DNA of 64,000 nucleotides. It comes from CALMEH01 sp031409875 (lineage in GTDB: Bacteria; Acidobacteriota; Blastocatellia; Pyrinomonadales; Pyrinomonadaceae). The notes beneath the pieces were generated by a model. It did not search any database. It had not been told where the DNA came from and saw only the letters and a list, made by a program, of their open reading frames with translations. The stretch is taken from contig JANNYB010000107.1 of NCBI GenBank assembly GCA_031409875.1, positions 5,592 through 69,591 of the forward strand. The letters run 5' to 3'. Made by a program: the position numbers and the translations under genes. Below, piece by piece: positions 41,124-49,809 of the stretch; the stretch's first letter is position 1, and each line of letters opens with the position of its first letter.

Positions 41124-42455
41124 ATGCTTTGTAAACTTAATTCAGATAGAGGTGAGCAAATAAAATCAGTTCATATTACCAATTACTATCACGAAAATTC
41201 GGGTGGGGTGAAAGCGAATTATGACAAACTTTTGAAATTGGCAGATTTTTATAAACGACACATTTGCTTAATCGTTCCGCACGAAATAGAAAAGGTTGAG
41301 CAAGTAGGCGAATATGGCAAAATTTATTATGTCGCGGCTAAACCTGCACCGATTTTTGATAAACGCTATCGGCTGATAACGCCGTTTCATTATCTTCAAA
41401 ACGATACGCCGATTCGGAAAATCTTGCTTGAAGAAAAGCCGGATATGATTGAAATTTATGATAATTATTCACTCACGCTTCTCGCCGGAGTAATTCAAAA
41501 AGGCTATCTAAAAGAACTTGGCAGACCGATGCTAGTTTATTTTACGGGCGAAAGATTCGACACAATTTTTAAATCATTTGTGGTTGACGGACGTTTCGGA
41601 AATTGGTTTGCACGGCGTTTGATGGGCAATTACAATCTTTTAATGTTTGATTACTTTATCGCAAATTCGCCGTTTGTCGCTGAAGAACTTTTTGAATCAT
41701 TCAAAAAAGAAAATAATCCGCGTCGCTCAGAATGGTTTTTTAATAAATGCCGTCGTTTTTTCAAGGCTTCCGAAGATTCGTTTGATGAACGTGTAGCGAT
41801 TTGTCCGCGAGGTGTTGATACAGAGCAATTTTCGCCGTCGAAACGCTCAAAAGAATTTCAGGCGGAAATGCGCCGTCGCGCTTCGATTCCCGAAAATTCG
41901 GTTGTTTTATTTTCTTCAACCAGAATTTCGCCGGAAAAAAATATCAAACTTTTACCGGAAATAATGGAAGTTTTGGCAAAGGATACAGAAAAAGATTATC
42001 GTCTTTTGGTTGCGGGTGCGGGACCGAAATCCGATTGGTTGGAAAAAGAAACAAAAGAACGCTTTCCGAATAAAATCGTTTTAGTCGGGCATCTCGATAA
42101 AGAAACTTTGGCGAATTACTACGCCAACGCTGACGTTTTTATTCATCCGAACCCGCGTGAACCTTTCGGAAACGTGGCATTGGAAGCAATGGCATCGGGC
42201 GCGGCAGTGCTTGTGCCTAATTCGGGCGGAATTCTTGCTTATGCCAATGAGCAAAATGCGTGGACGGTTGCGCCAACGGGCGCGGCGTTTGCCAATGCTG
42301 TCAGAGAAATAACCGGAAATGAAGAACTGCGTTTAATGAAAACCAAGAAAGCCATAGAAACTGCACAAAATAATACGAAAGAAAAAGCTATAGAAAAATT
42401 GCTGGCGACGTATAACAAAATGTATGAAGAATTCAGTCGAAAGAAAAACGCCTGA
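41124..42455 (+). CDS. GT4 glycosyltransferase, paralogue B
   Basis: 443 residues. The body matches paralogue A closely: VHITNYYHENSGGV, GERFDTIFKSF, SPEKNIKLLPEIMEVLAKD, HLDKETLANYYANADVFIHP and LVPNSGGILAYANEQ. The first dozen residues (MLCKLNSDRGEQ) have no counterpart in A, and no clear ribosome site was found, so the true start may be nearer IKSVHIT. The donor-binding Glu motif is NPREPFGNVALEAM. The 3' end overlaps the next gene's start by 32 nt, arguing for translational coupling with that membrane protein. Confidence 0.85.
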   Translation: MLCKLNSDRGEQIKSVHITNYYHENSGGVKANYDKLLKLADFYKRHICLIVPHEIEKVEQVGEYGKIYYVAAKPAPIFDKRYRLITPFHYLQNDTPIRKILLEEKPDMIEIYDNYSLTLLAGVIQKGYLKELGRPMLVYFTGERFDTIFKSFVVDGRFGNWFARRLMGNYNLLMFDYFIANSPFVAEELFESFKKENNPRRSEWFFNKCRRFFKASEDSFDERVAICPRGVDTEQFSPSKRSKEFQAEMRRRASIPENSVVLFSSTRISPEKNIKLLPEIMEVLAKDTEKDYRLLVAGAGPKSDWLEKETKERFPNKIVLVGHLDKETLANYYANADVFIHPNPREPFGNVALEAMASGAAVLVPNSGGILAYANEQNAWTVAPTGAAFANAVREITGNEELRLMKTKKAIETAQNNTKEKAIEKLLATYNKMYEEFSRKKNA

Positions 42456-43008
42456 AACGATTGGAAAAGTCATTTCGAGATGCTTGCGTCATCCGTATCA
42501 AATGCTGATTTTGCGTTGGAATTGGAAATCAGCTTTTTTGAGCGCAACAATGCGTTCGTCTATTTTTTTTGTAACTTATTTGATAAGTCGGGAAAGTTTG
42601 AAAGTTGCGTTCGGCGCAATGTTGGTGCAATTTTCTTTTCGGACGATTCTCGGCGGTGTGAACGGCGCGATTATTCAATCGTTCAGCAAAGTCGAACCTG
42701 TTTGGAAATCCGCTTTAATTGTGCCGCTAACGCTTTCTGTTTTCAGCCATATAATCGAATTTATAACGCAAACCGCTTACGATAAATATGCCGGAACAAC
42801 AGCGAAAAGCAAGGCAATTTTTATCTCGATTATAATTTCGATTATTTCTGCGGTATTTAATCTTTTCATAATGCGGCGTGGAACATTAATTGTGAAAGAC
42901 GAAAATGAAAAGTCTTTATGGAGCGATTTAAAGAAAATGCCTTCGTTGACAATTCAATTTTTACATTTTCCGTTTGCGTGGATTTGGCACAAATATAAAA
43001 ACGGATAA
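42424..43008 (+). CDS. Four-helix membrane protein, short paralogue
   Basis: 194 residues starting inside the end of the GT4 gene. An N-terminal cytosolic part (HPYQMLILRWNWKSAFLSAT) leads into several hydrophobic helices (SSIFFVTYLISRESLKVAFG, IFISIIISIISAVFNLFIMR), then a charged cytosolic tail (DENEKSLWSDLKKMPSL). The same order of motifs appears in the 268-residue protein at 43826, which has two more C-terminal helices. No transporter signature is visible. Because both copies sit next to a GT4 gene, a role in lipid-linked glycan handling or anchoring of the transferase is inferred. Confidence 0.7.
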   Translation: MKNSVERKTPETIGKVISRCLRHPYQMLILRWNWKSAFLSATMRSSIFFVTYLISRESLKVAFGAMLVQFSFRTILGGVNGAIIQSFSKVEPVWKSALIVPLTLSVFSHIIEFITQTAYDKYAGTTAKSKAIFISIIISIISAVFNLFIMRRGTLIVKDENEKSLWSDLKKMPSLTIQFLHFPFAWIWHKYKNG

Positions 43009-43046
43009 TTACTTTATTTTCCTCAAAGACTTGACGTTCAGGCGAG

Positions 43047-43646
43047 TTATTGCCGAAAAAGATTGATGATAATTTGAAAAACGCCTAATAATTCTTCGAT
43101 GTTTCCGAGATAATATTTTTTTGTGTTGATATGAAGTTCATCGGTTAATTTCATAAACAGCCAGTCATCACCTGTGGTTACACAACCGTAGATAAAATCG
43201 AGATTTATGTCGTTTTGTTCATTAAATATTTTTGCTCCGAGCATTTGGGCGGCGCATTGCGGAATTCCGATTTCGACATCGTTGCGTTTGGCTTCGACAA
43301 TCTGCATTATCGGAAAACTGAGGTCAAAAGAACCCGTGTCTTTGGCTAAAATAAAATCGCATTCGCCGTTGAGGTCATTTTCTTCGTCAACATTCAAGCT
43401 ATCACCCGAAAAAAATGTAAAATATTTGTCGTTTCGGTTGCGGAGTTCAATCAAAATCGGGGCGACAATCATCTCCGACTTGGCTTTTTCACTTTTTATC
43501 GGTAGCTCATTGGCAATCAACAATGCTTTTTGTAAATCTTCGCTGGCGGACAATTTTGGAACTTCGTCAAACAGATTTAATCGACGATTTTTGATACCGA
43601 ATTTCTTCTCGAACTCCAATAAGTTTTTAAAATTGCTATATGCCAT
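43047..43646 (-). CDS. Probable PD-(D/E)XK-fold protein, unknown role
   Basis: 199 residues, cytosolic. GECDFILAKDTG and IMQIVEAKRNDVEIGIPQCA fit the D...ExK pattern of the PD-(D/E)XK nuclease fold, and MIVAPILIELRNRND gives the helix with its preceding acidic residue. Stand-alone proteins of this shape are common in cyanobacteria and related genomes and have no assigned substrate; many act in DNA processing or defence, some are inactive. The gene is AT-rich and opposite in strand to the membrane protein beside it, so it may be an insertion between the two glycosyl modules. Confidence 0.65.
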   Translation of the reverse strand: MAYSNFKNLLEFEKKFGIKNRRLNLFDEVPKLSASEDLQKALLIANELPIKSEKAKSEMIVAPILIELRNRNDKYFTFFSGDSLNVDEENDLNGECDFILAKDTGSFDLSFPIMQIVEAKRNDVEIGIPQCAAQMLGAKIFNEQNDINLDFIYGCVTTGDDWLFMKLTDELHINTKKYYLGNIEELLGVFQIIINLFRQ

Positions 43647-43825
43647 AATTGAATTTTATAATTAAACAAATCATTGTGCAAAACTATTCAAATTGTCCTA
43701 ATTAACTTCAATATAAGGAAATCTAATTGTAATTATAACTGTCTCCGAAAGTGATTTTAACATCAAAATTGGATTGGTAAAAGTTTTGTTGCGAACAGAA
43801 CAAAAGAATTTATTCAGGAAAATTT

Positions 43826-44632
43826 TTATTCTTGCGAACTCGTATTTCGGTAATAAATCAAAGACATTCCAACAACAAGCAAAAGCAAAATTATGCCGTC
43901 AATTCCCCAAAATTTTAATAGCTGAATTTGCTGTCCGCCTTTGTAAGTCCAAAATATTTTGTTCGTAAAAGCCCAGCAAATCATCTGCGCGAAAACACCG
44001 AAAGCGGCGATGCTCAAAAGCGTTAAACCCCACGCGCCGCGTTTAATCATAAAGGCGATTTCGTTCGGAATAAACATTACGAATTCAAAAATCAAAGACG
44101 GCAAACGTGCCATATCGCTGAAAAAAGATTTGCTGTCTTCGTCGCCGACGATCATTACGTTGCGGCGCATTATGAAAAGTGTGAAAAGCGCGGAAATTAT
44201 CGAAAAACAAATCGAACGAATAATCGCTTCGTCCGTGTGGTCGTTGGTAGCAGTAAAATATGCAAAAGCAAATTGAAAAACAAACTCGAAAAGATGGCTA
44301 ATCAGCGGCACAATCATTAAAATCGTGAACAAAGCCTTCCACGCCGGCTCGACGCGGCGAAATCTTTGAATCAACGCGCCGCCGACTCCGGCAAAAAAGA
44401 ATCGAAAAGTAAATTGCACCAAAGCCGCGCCAATCGCCAGCCGCAAACTTTCTTTGCCAATTAGGTATGTAATCAAAAAAATCGGCGCACGCATCGCACC
44501 GCTCAAAATCGCGCCTTTGTAATTCCAATAGCGGATAAATTGCGACGGATCGCTTAAAAGACTTGCCCAAGCCTCGCTAATCGTGTTCGTTTGAATTATG
44601 GGCGGTGTTTCGTCATAAGCCATTTCTTTCAT
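43826..44632 (-). CDS. Six-helix membrane protein, long paralogue
   Basis: 268 residues. It shares with the gene at 42424: YWNYKGAILSGAMRAPIFLI, LRLAIGAALVQFTFRFFFAG and SICFSIISALFTLFIMRRNV. Two additional helices follow (GLTLLSIAAFGVFAQMICWA and IDGIILLLLVVGMSLIYYRN). It lies downstream of a GT4 gene on the same strand, mirroring the arrangement of the shorter copy, with a heptamer hairpin between. Function is unknown; the pairing suggests the two proteins work with a glycosyltransferase at the membrane. Confidence 0.7.
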   Translation of the reverse strand: MKEMAYDETPPIIQTNTISEAWASLLSDPSQFIRYWNYKGAILSGAMRAPIFLITYLIGKESLRLAIGAALVQFTFRFFFAGVGGALIQRFRRVEPAWKALFTILMIVPLISHLFEFVFQFAFAYFTATNDHTDEAIIRSICFSIISALFTLFIMRRNVMIVGDEDSKSFFSDMARLPSLIFEFVMFIPNEIAFMIKRGAWGLTLLSIAAFGVFAQMICWAFTNKIFWTYKGGQQIQLLKFWGIDGIILLLLVVGMSLIYYRNTSSQE

Positions 44633-44730
44633 AAATGCCGATTTTTTTTACGAGTTTCGATGCAGGGAAAGTTTCGACAAATCGCAAGCCAAATAGGAAA
44701 TGCTACCGATAAAGTCGAAATAAATCAACT

Positions 44731-44818
44731 GTTCAGTAAGCAGTAAGCAGTCAGCGGTAAGCAGTTTTTTTGAAGAAAGTTCTTACTGCTCACTGCTTAC
44801 TGCTTACTGCTTACTGAC
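44731..44818. repeat. Inverted heptamer repeat (CAGTAAG / CTTACTG)
   Basis: CAGTAAGCAGTAAGCAGTCA on the left is mirrored by GCTTACTGCTTACTGCTTAC on the right. The right arm encodes the final residues VSSKQ and the stop of the GT4 gene. Confidence 0.9.
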
Positions 44819-45975
44819 TTATATGCGTCATAAACGCTTTCAAAAACCGCGTCCCAACTTCGGGAAAGCGCAAATTCGCGGGAAGATTTTTTCATTTTCT
44901 CGAATTTTTCGCGGTCATTCATTAATTCGAGTGTGAATTTTACAAAATCGTCTAAATTTTCGGCGATGAAGCCTGTTTCATTGTGTTTGACGATAAATTT
45001 CGGTCCGCCTTGATTCGTAACAATCGCCGGAACGCCCGAAGAATTTGCTTCTTGGACGACGTTTCCGAAGGTTTCGGTTTCCGAGGGAAAAACGAAAATG
45101 TCCATATTCGCATAACCTTCAGCCAATTTTTCGCCGTCGAGAAAGCCCGTAAATTCGGCGTGTTTTAAGTTTTTCTCAAGCCATTCGCGCTCGTTTCCTT
45201 CGCCGATTATTAGAAATTTGAAATTCGTTTTTCCGACTTCGATTAATTTTTTCTCTAAATCCGCGAGCAAACGCACATTTTTTTCGGCGCGAAGTCTGCC
45301 GACAAATCCGAGCCGAAAAATATTGTCTTTAACGGTTCTTTTTGAAGGCGAAAACAATTCCGTTTCAACGCCGCGAAGCATCAGACGCGCCTCGCGCTTC
45401 GTGCCTTTTGCTAATCGGTCAATCAATTCCTGATTCGGCGCGAGAATAATTTTCGGCATTTTATAATACAAAACCGCGCCGTCCATAATTTTTCTTTCGG
45501 CAAATCCGGTCATTTTTGAAACAGATTTTTCAGGCAAAAATCGAAACATTCGGGTTAATCTTCGAGCCGCGAATTCGTGCAAGTTAGTGTGCCACGAACC
45601 AATCATCGGGATTTTCAATTTCCACGCGAGATATGAACCGATAATGCTGACATCGTTTAAGCCTGTGATGTGCAGAACATCGGGCTGAAATTTCATCAAT
45701 TCGCGCAAAACTCGATTCGTATGCCGCTGAAAAAACGGATCATATTTTAAACTTTCGTCCATCGGAAACGAAGCAATCGAGCGTTTCAGCGAAAGATATT
45801 TGATGCTTCCGTCGTCGGTTATTTCGTTTTGTTTTCCGGCGTGAACGCACAAAAAAGGATAGCCGTTTTTTTTGGCATATCCGATAAGTTTCTTACTTGT
45901 CATCGCCACGCCGTTGACTTCCAAAAAGGAATCGGCGAAAAAAGCGACTCGCGGGATTTTATTCACTTCGTTCAT
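44797..45975 (-). CDS. GT4 glycosyltransferase, third member
   Basis: 392 residues from ATG 45973-45975; the longer frame begins in a heptamer repeat. It differs from paralogues A and B: KIPRVAFFADSFLEVNGVAM at the N-terminus, GSWHTNLHEF in the acceptor half, then GFVGRLRAEKNVRLLADLEK, FPSETETFGNVVQEANSSGV and VTNQGGPKFIV. These match diacylglycerol- or mannosyl-type GT4 enzymes such as MgtA homologues, but the donor and acceptor are not determined. It probably follows the PHP-domain gene in one operon (gap 61 nt to the chosen start) and precedes a membrane protein. The last residues are repeat-derived. Confidence 0.85.
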   Translation of the reverse strand: MNEVNKIPRVAFFADSFLEVNGVAMTSKKLIGYAKKNGYPFLCVHAGKQNEITDDGSIKYLSLKRSIASFPMDESLKYDPFFQRHTNRVLRELMKFQPDVLHITGLNDVSIIGSYLAWKLKIPMIGSWHTNLHEFAARRLTRMFRFLPEKSVSKMTGFAERKIMDGAVLYYKMPKIILAPNQELIDRLAKGTKREARLMLRGVETELFSPSKRTVKDNIFRLGFVGRLRAEKNVRLLADLEKKLIEVGKTNFKFLIIGEGNEREWLEKNLKHAEFTGFLDGEKLAEGYANMDIFVFPSETETFGNVVQEANSSGVPAIVTNQGGPKFIVKHNETGFIAENLDDFVKFTLELMNDREKFEKMKKSSREFALSRSWDAVFESVYDAYKSVSSKQ

Positions 45976-45977
45976 AA

Positions 45978-46035
45978 AAGGGATGAGGTATGAAAAATCA
46001 AATTCATCCCTCATCCCTCATCCCTCATCCCTCAG
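45978..46035. repeat. Inverted heptamer repeat (GGGATGA / TCATCCC), second locus
   Basis: AAAGGGATGAGGTATGAAAA is the short left arm; the right arm has four TCATCCC units ending CCCTCAG. It lies between the PHP-domain and GT4 genes. Confidence 0.85.
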
Positions 46036-46036
46036 A

Positions 46037-47257
46037 CTACACCGCGCCGGACGAAAGATTTCCGGTCAAATCTTCCGTGCTGATGACTTCAAATTCGGTT
46101 TTGTTGACATCTTTTGGAATGCGGTCTTTTTTCTTTCTTAAAATCTCGAAAACCGGGCGCACCAGCGGGCTTCCGGCATAGCCGAACAGCCGAATTGTGA
46201 GACGAAGCCACATCGGACCGTGTTCCCAACCGTAAGTCGAAAGCGAATTTAAGCCTTTTCCCTTGCCGAAGTCGAAAAATACGCGATCAAACCAATGGTT
46301 GCGACCTTCGGGAAATTCGGGATAATGTCTCAAAATCTCGGCAAAAGAATTCATTTGCCGCGACCGCAGAGGTTGCCTATATTCCGGCATCAGAACGACT
46401 TCCGTGTGTTTGTCGTGGCGGACTTCCCCAACAAATTCGTCGAAAGTTCTGGCGTTGGTCAGATTGATAACCGTGTTCGGTTTGCAACCGTGTCGGTCGC
46501 CGCCCGTGCAAATCGGTAGTCCGAAAGATTCCGCCATTTCAATTACCGTTTTATTTTCCGACCAAGCGCGAAAACCGTTGATTTCGAGCGCGTGAAGCCA
46601 AGTTCCGTGTTCGCGCAAGAAATTTTGCAGAAGAACTTTATGACGCGGCTTGCCAACCATTTCGATGTCCCACAACGGATGATTTAAAATCACCAAAATC
46701 TGCGGAATTTCGCCCAGCATCGCAAAAAGTTCGTGCAATTTTTCGTTGGTCGGATTTTCGCCGAAAGTGTAATCGAGCAGAATTTTTGTCAATTCAACGG
46801 CGCGATTTTCGGGCAAATTATGAACGCCGACGTGGAAAAATCCATATTCAAACGGCACTGTCCATTCAAGCGAAATCGGCGCGGCGGCAGTTTCGTTTTG
46901 CTCGTGAACTTGAGCAAATCCGTCAATACTGTCGTGGTCGGTTATCGAAATTACCGCTTCTAAACCCGCATCGTTGATTTGTTTTTTCTCGATATTATAA
47001 ACATCAATCGGCTTGAGCGGCGGCGACCAATAAGCAGTCGAAAAATCCCAAGATTTGCCTTCGCGTTCAATGTAATTTTTTTTTTCTCGCTCCCAAAAAT
47101 ACTTCACAATCGGCAAAGTTTCCGCGTAATACGGAACAAAATCAAGCATTTCTTGGGAAAATTGTGTATGACAATGGAGAGAAACGCCGGTTTTTGCGCG
47201 GCGGCTCAAATTCTCAGCCTTGTGCAAAATATGTAATCGCGTTTGTTTTAACTTCAT
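46037..47257 (-). CDS. PHP-domain metal-dependent phosphoesterase-like protein
   Basis: 406 residues with a GGAGAACTAAG site before ATG. PHP metal ligands are distributed as expected: LHCHTQFS (His28, His30), ITDHDSIDGF, ILNHPLWD and GGDRHG. In this superfamily such residues hold two or three metal ions and hydrolyse phosphoesters, for example in histidinol phosphate or nucleotide derivatives. There is no polymerase domain and no signal peptide. Its position ahead of a GT4 gene suggests it removes a phosphate from a sugar or lipid intermediate in glycoconjugate synthesis; this is inferred from context. Its last residues are near a heptamer hairpin. Confidence 0.82.
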   Translation of the reverse strand: MKLKQTRLHILHKAENLSRRAKTGVSLHCHTQFSQEMLDFVPYYAETLPIVKYFWEREKKNYIEREGKSWDFSTAYWSPPLKPIDVYNIEKKQINDAGLEAVISITDHDSIDGFAQVHEQNETAAAPISLEWTVPFEYGFFHVGVHNLPENRAVELTKILLDYTFGENPTNEKLHELFAMLGEIPQILVILNHPLWDIEMVGKPRHKVLLQNFLREHGTWLHALEINGFRAWSENKTVIEMAESFGLPICTGGDRHGCKPNTVINLTNARTFDEFVGEVRHDKHTEVVLMPEYRQPLRSRQMNSFAEILRHYPEFPEGRNHWFDRVFFDFGKGKGLNSLSTYGWEHGPMWLRLTIRLFGYAGSPLVRPVFEILRKKKDRIPKDVNKTEFEVISTEDLTGNLSSGAV

Positions 47258-47567
47258 CTTAGTTCTCCGTAAAATAGCGTGTCAATCAACGTCTAAAACT
47301 AACAAATCCGACAAAATAAGTAAATTCGTCAGATGTTCGGGAATTAATAGACCGTTGTCTTTATTATTATTCGGCTGATTTGCTTCATCAGATTAGCATC
47401 AAATGTAAAGTTTAACATACGCATCGGAAAAATGGCATTAATTAAAGTCTTAAAAATAAATCCGAAAAAAGTTGTCACAAAAAAAATAGGTGCGGTGTTT
47501 TACGATTAGAACAGAGAAATTCTGCCCATTTAATTTATACAAAATTCCGAACAAGGAGAATGCAATT

Positions 47568-49412
47568 ATGTCTTGGTTATATACGATAATTTTCGCCGGA
47601 TTGATTTTTTCATCAGAAGGCAATGTGCCGAATGCGCCGACAAATACGGCAAATTACGGCGATACAAATACGACAACAATCGTCAAATTGGACGAAACCG
47701 AAAAATTTGAACAAACATATCCTTTAAACGCCAACGGGCGCGTCAGCGTTTCAAACGTCAACGGCTCGATTACGATTGAAACTTGGGACGCAAATCAAGT
47801 AAAACTCGAAGTAACAAAAATCGCCGACACGAAAGAACGTCTGGCGGAAGCCGAAGTAAAAATTGATTCAAAACCCGATGCTTTTAGCGTCGAAACCGAT
47901 TACACGAATCAACGCAACGGCAATAATTGGCGCAACAACGGGCGTTTGGAAGTTCAATATCGTCTGACTGTTCCGAAAAACGCGGTTTTGAACGAAATCG
48001 AAACTGTCAACGGTTCAATCAGTATCACGAACGCAAACAACACGACAAAAGCCTCCGCCGTCAACGGCACGATCAGAGCGACAAATCTGCGCGGCGCGGC
48101 GACTCTTTCAACGGTCAACGGCACAGTCGAAGCCGATTTCGATCAGCTTCAAACAGGCAGTAAAATTTCGTTAAACACTGTCAACGGAACAGTTAATTTA
48201 ACAATTCCGTCTGATGCGAACGCGACTTTACGCGCCGATTCGGTCAACGGAAATATTTCAAACGATTTCGGCTTGCCTGTCCGCAAAGGTCAATATGTCG
48301 GGCGCGATCTTTACGGCAAAGTCGGCAACGGCGATGTCCAAATCAGGCTCAACAGCGTCAACGGCGGACTTTCGATTAAACGCAAACAAGACGGCAAAAG
48401 CGTAAATCCGGCAACGAATCTTTTGCCGCAAAAATCGGAAGATGACGAAGATTGGGAAGACGATGAAGATTCGCGCAACATCAATAAAGCGAACAAAGAC
48501 ATCAATAAAGCAAACAAAGAAATCAGCAAAATAAATAAAGACATTGCCGTTATTAACCGTGATGTGCAAGCCGTCGTGCCATCGGTTAGGGTGAATGACG
48601 TATATCCCATTGTCGTGCCACAAATGTCCGAAGAAGCACTCAAAAAACTCGAAGCCGCAAACGTGAAATTGTCGGAAATGGATTTTACGCGCGGCTCTTC
48701 GTCGGTTGACAGCAAAAACGGTTCGTTTCCCGTTAAAGACAAGCCGAAAGTCAAAATTGATGCGCCGAATTGCAACGTCAATATTCGCGGTTGGGACAAA
48801 CAAGAAGTTAAATATACGATTACAAAAATTTCGAGAAATCGCTTGCAATCGCCATTTGGCGTAAGAACAGAAAACACCGAATCATCGGTCGAAATCAAAG
48901 TTATAAATCCCGAATTGGCAGCTTTTCCGAACGATTTGAACCGTGTTGTAATCGAGGTTTTCGTGCCAAAAAAGTCGAATCTTCGGGTCGCAACTAACCG
49001 CGAAATACGGCTCGAAGGCGTTTCCGGCGACATTGATTTGACGGGCGCAAATTCGCCGGTCAACGTGCGCGACGCGGAAGGAAAATTGAGCGTCAAAACG
49101 ATGGAAGGAAAAGTGCGCGTCATCGGTTTCAAAGGCGAAATTATCTCGCAAACCGATTGCGGCGAAATGGATTTGGAAGGTGATTTCCAAAAACTTTTGG
49201 CACAAACCAACGAAGGCAAAATCGTTTTGACTCTGCCCGAAAGCGTGAGCGCGATTTTCAAGTCCGACGTTGAACTCGAAGCGCAAGGCTTCAATCTTGT
49301 CCGCGACGACGAAGACGAAATGAACTGGCGCATCGGAAAAGGCGACGCAAAATATGATATTATTGCCGCCGACGGACAGGTTTTTGTCCGCAATGCGAAG
49401 TTGTTAAAATAA
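47568..49412 (+). CDS. DUF4097-type beta-helix protein, exported
   Basis: About 614 residues from ATG 47568, eight nt after AAGGAG. The first 25 residues are hydrophobic (MSWLYTIIFAGLIFSSEG), probably a signal or anchor. Two beta-rich regions of repeated VNG/NGS turns (VSNVNGSITIETWD, TVNGTVEADFDQ; later INLTGANSPVNVRDAEGKLS-like) match the DUF4097 pattern of parallel beta strands. Between them is a Lys/Asn-rich helical linker with the repeat INKANKDINKANKEISKINK. The family is presumed to be surface or periplasmic, function unknown. The 310 bp upstream (47258-47567) hold no recognised element. Confidence 0.75.
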   Translation: MSWLYTIIFAGLIFSSEGNVPNAPTNTANYGDTNTTTIVKLDETEKFEQTYPLNANGRVSVSNVNGSITIETWDANQVKLEVTKIADTKERLAEAEVKIDSKPDAFSVETDYTNQRNGNNWRNNGRLEVQYRLTVPKNAVLNEIETVNGSISITNANNTTKASAVNGTIRATNLRGAATLSTVNGTVEADFDQLQTGSKISLNTVNGTVNLTIPSDANATLRADSVNGNISNDFGLPVRKGQYVGRDLYGKVGNGDVQIRLNSVNGGLSIKRKQDGKSVNPATNLLPQKSEDDEDWEDDEDSRNINKANKDINKANKEISKINKDIAVINRDVQAVVPSVRVNDVYPIVVPQMSEEALKKLEAANVKLSEMDFTRGSSSVDSKNGSFPVKDKPKVKIDAPNCNVNIRGWDKQEVKYTITKISRNRLQSPFGVRTENTESSVEIKVINPELAAFPNDLNRVVIEVFVPKKSNLRVATNREIRLEGVSGDIDLTGANSPVNVRDAEGKLSVKTMEGKVRVIGFKGEIISQTDCGEMDLEGDFQKLLAQTNEGKIVLTLPESVSAIFKSDVELEAQGFNLVRDDEDEMNWRIGKGDAKYDIIAADGQVFVRNAKLLK

Positions 49413-49461
49413 GTTTTGTTCCAAAGGTTTTTGAAAAATGAATACCGTAAATTAAGTGATT

Positions 49462-49646
49462 TAGCTCGCGTAGCGAGTGAAAGCGTGTAGCCACAGGTGC
49501 AAGCCTGTGGAATAGAGAAGTTAATTATCAAGCCCGTGATAACGGGCGAAAGAAATTGCTGGCACTATCTACGATAGCTTGAATTTTTACGAACTTTACC
49601 CGTAGCTCGCGCTACGGGCTACACGCTTTTGCCATCTACGATGGCT
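49462..49646. repeat. Cluster of six small hairpins
   Basis: Successive palindromes: CTCGCGTAGCGAG; CCACAGG/CCTGTGG; GCCCGT/ACGGGC; CTATC/GATAG; CCCGTAGC/GCTACGGG; and GCCATC/GATGGC. In addition, AAAGCGTGTAGCC near the left pairs with GGCTACACGCTTT near the right, so the block can also close as one large structure. It lies in the 397-bp space 49413-49809, which otherwise shows no gene. Confidence 0.8.
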
Positions 49647-49809
49647 GAAATCTAAATACGGCACTTGTTTTGAATAAAACACAAGATAAAACATCCAATA
49701 ACTCCTAAAATAATTGAAACAATATGACTTAAATTGCGTTTGAGTCAAAAGTAGATAATTTCTATTCTTTTTTTATACATACAATTCATTTTCTCAAAAG
49801 AGGTAAGCT

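Noticed and set aside
48311..49531. Minus-strand ORF of 406 residues
   Set aside because: It is antisense to the DUF4097 gene; the long open frame reflects codon bias in that gene. It has no signal, motif or ribosome site.
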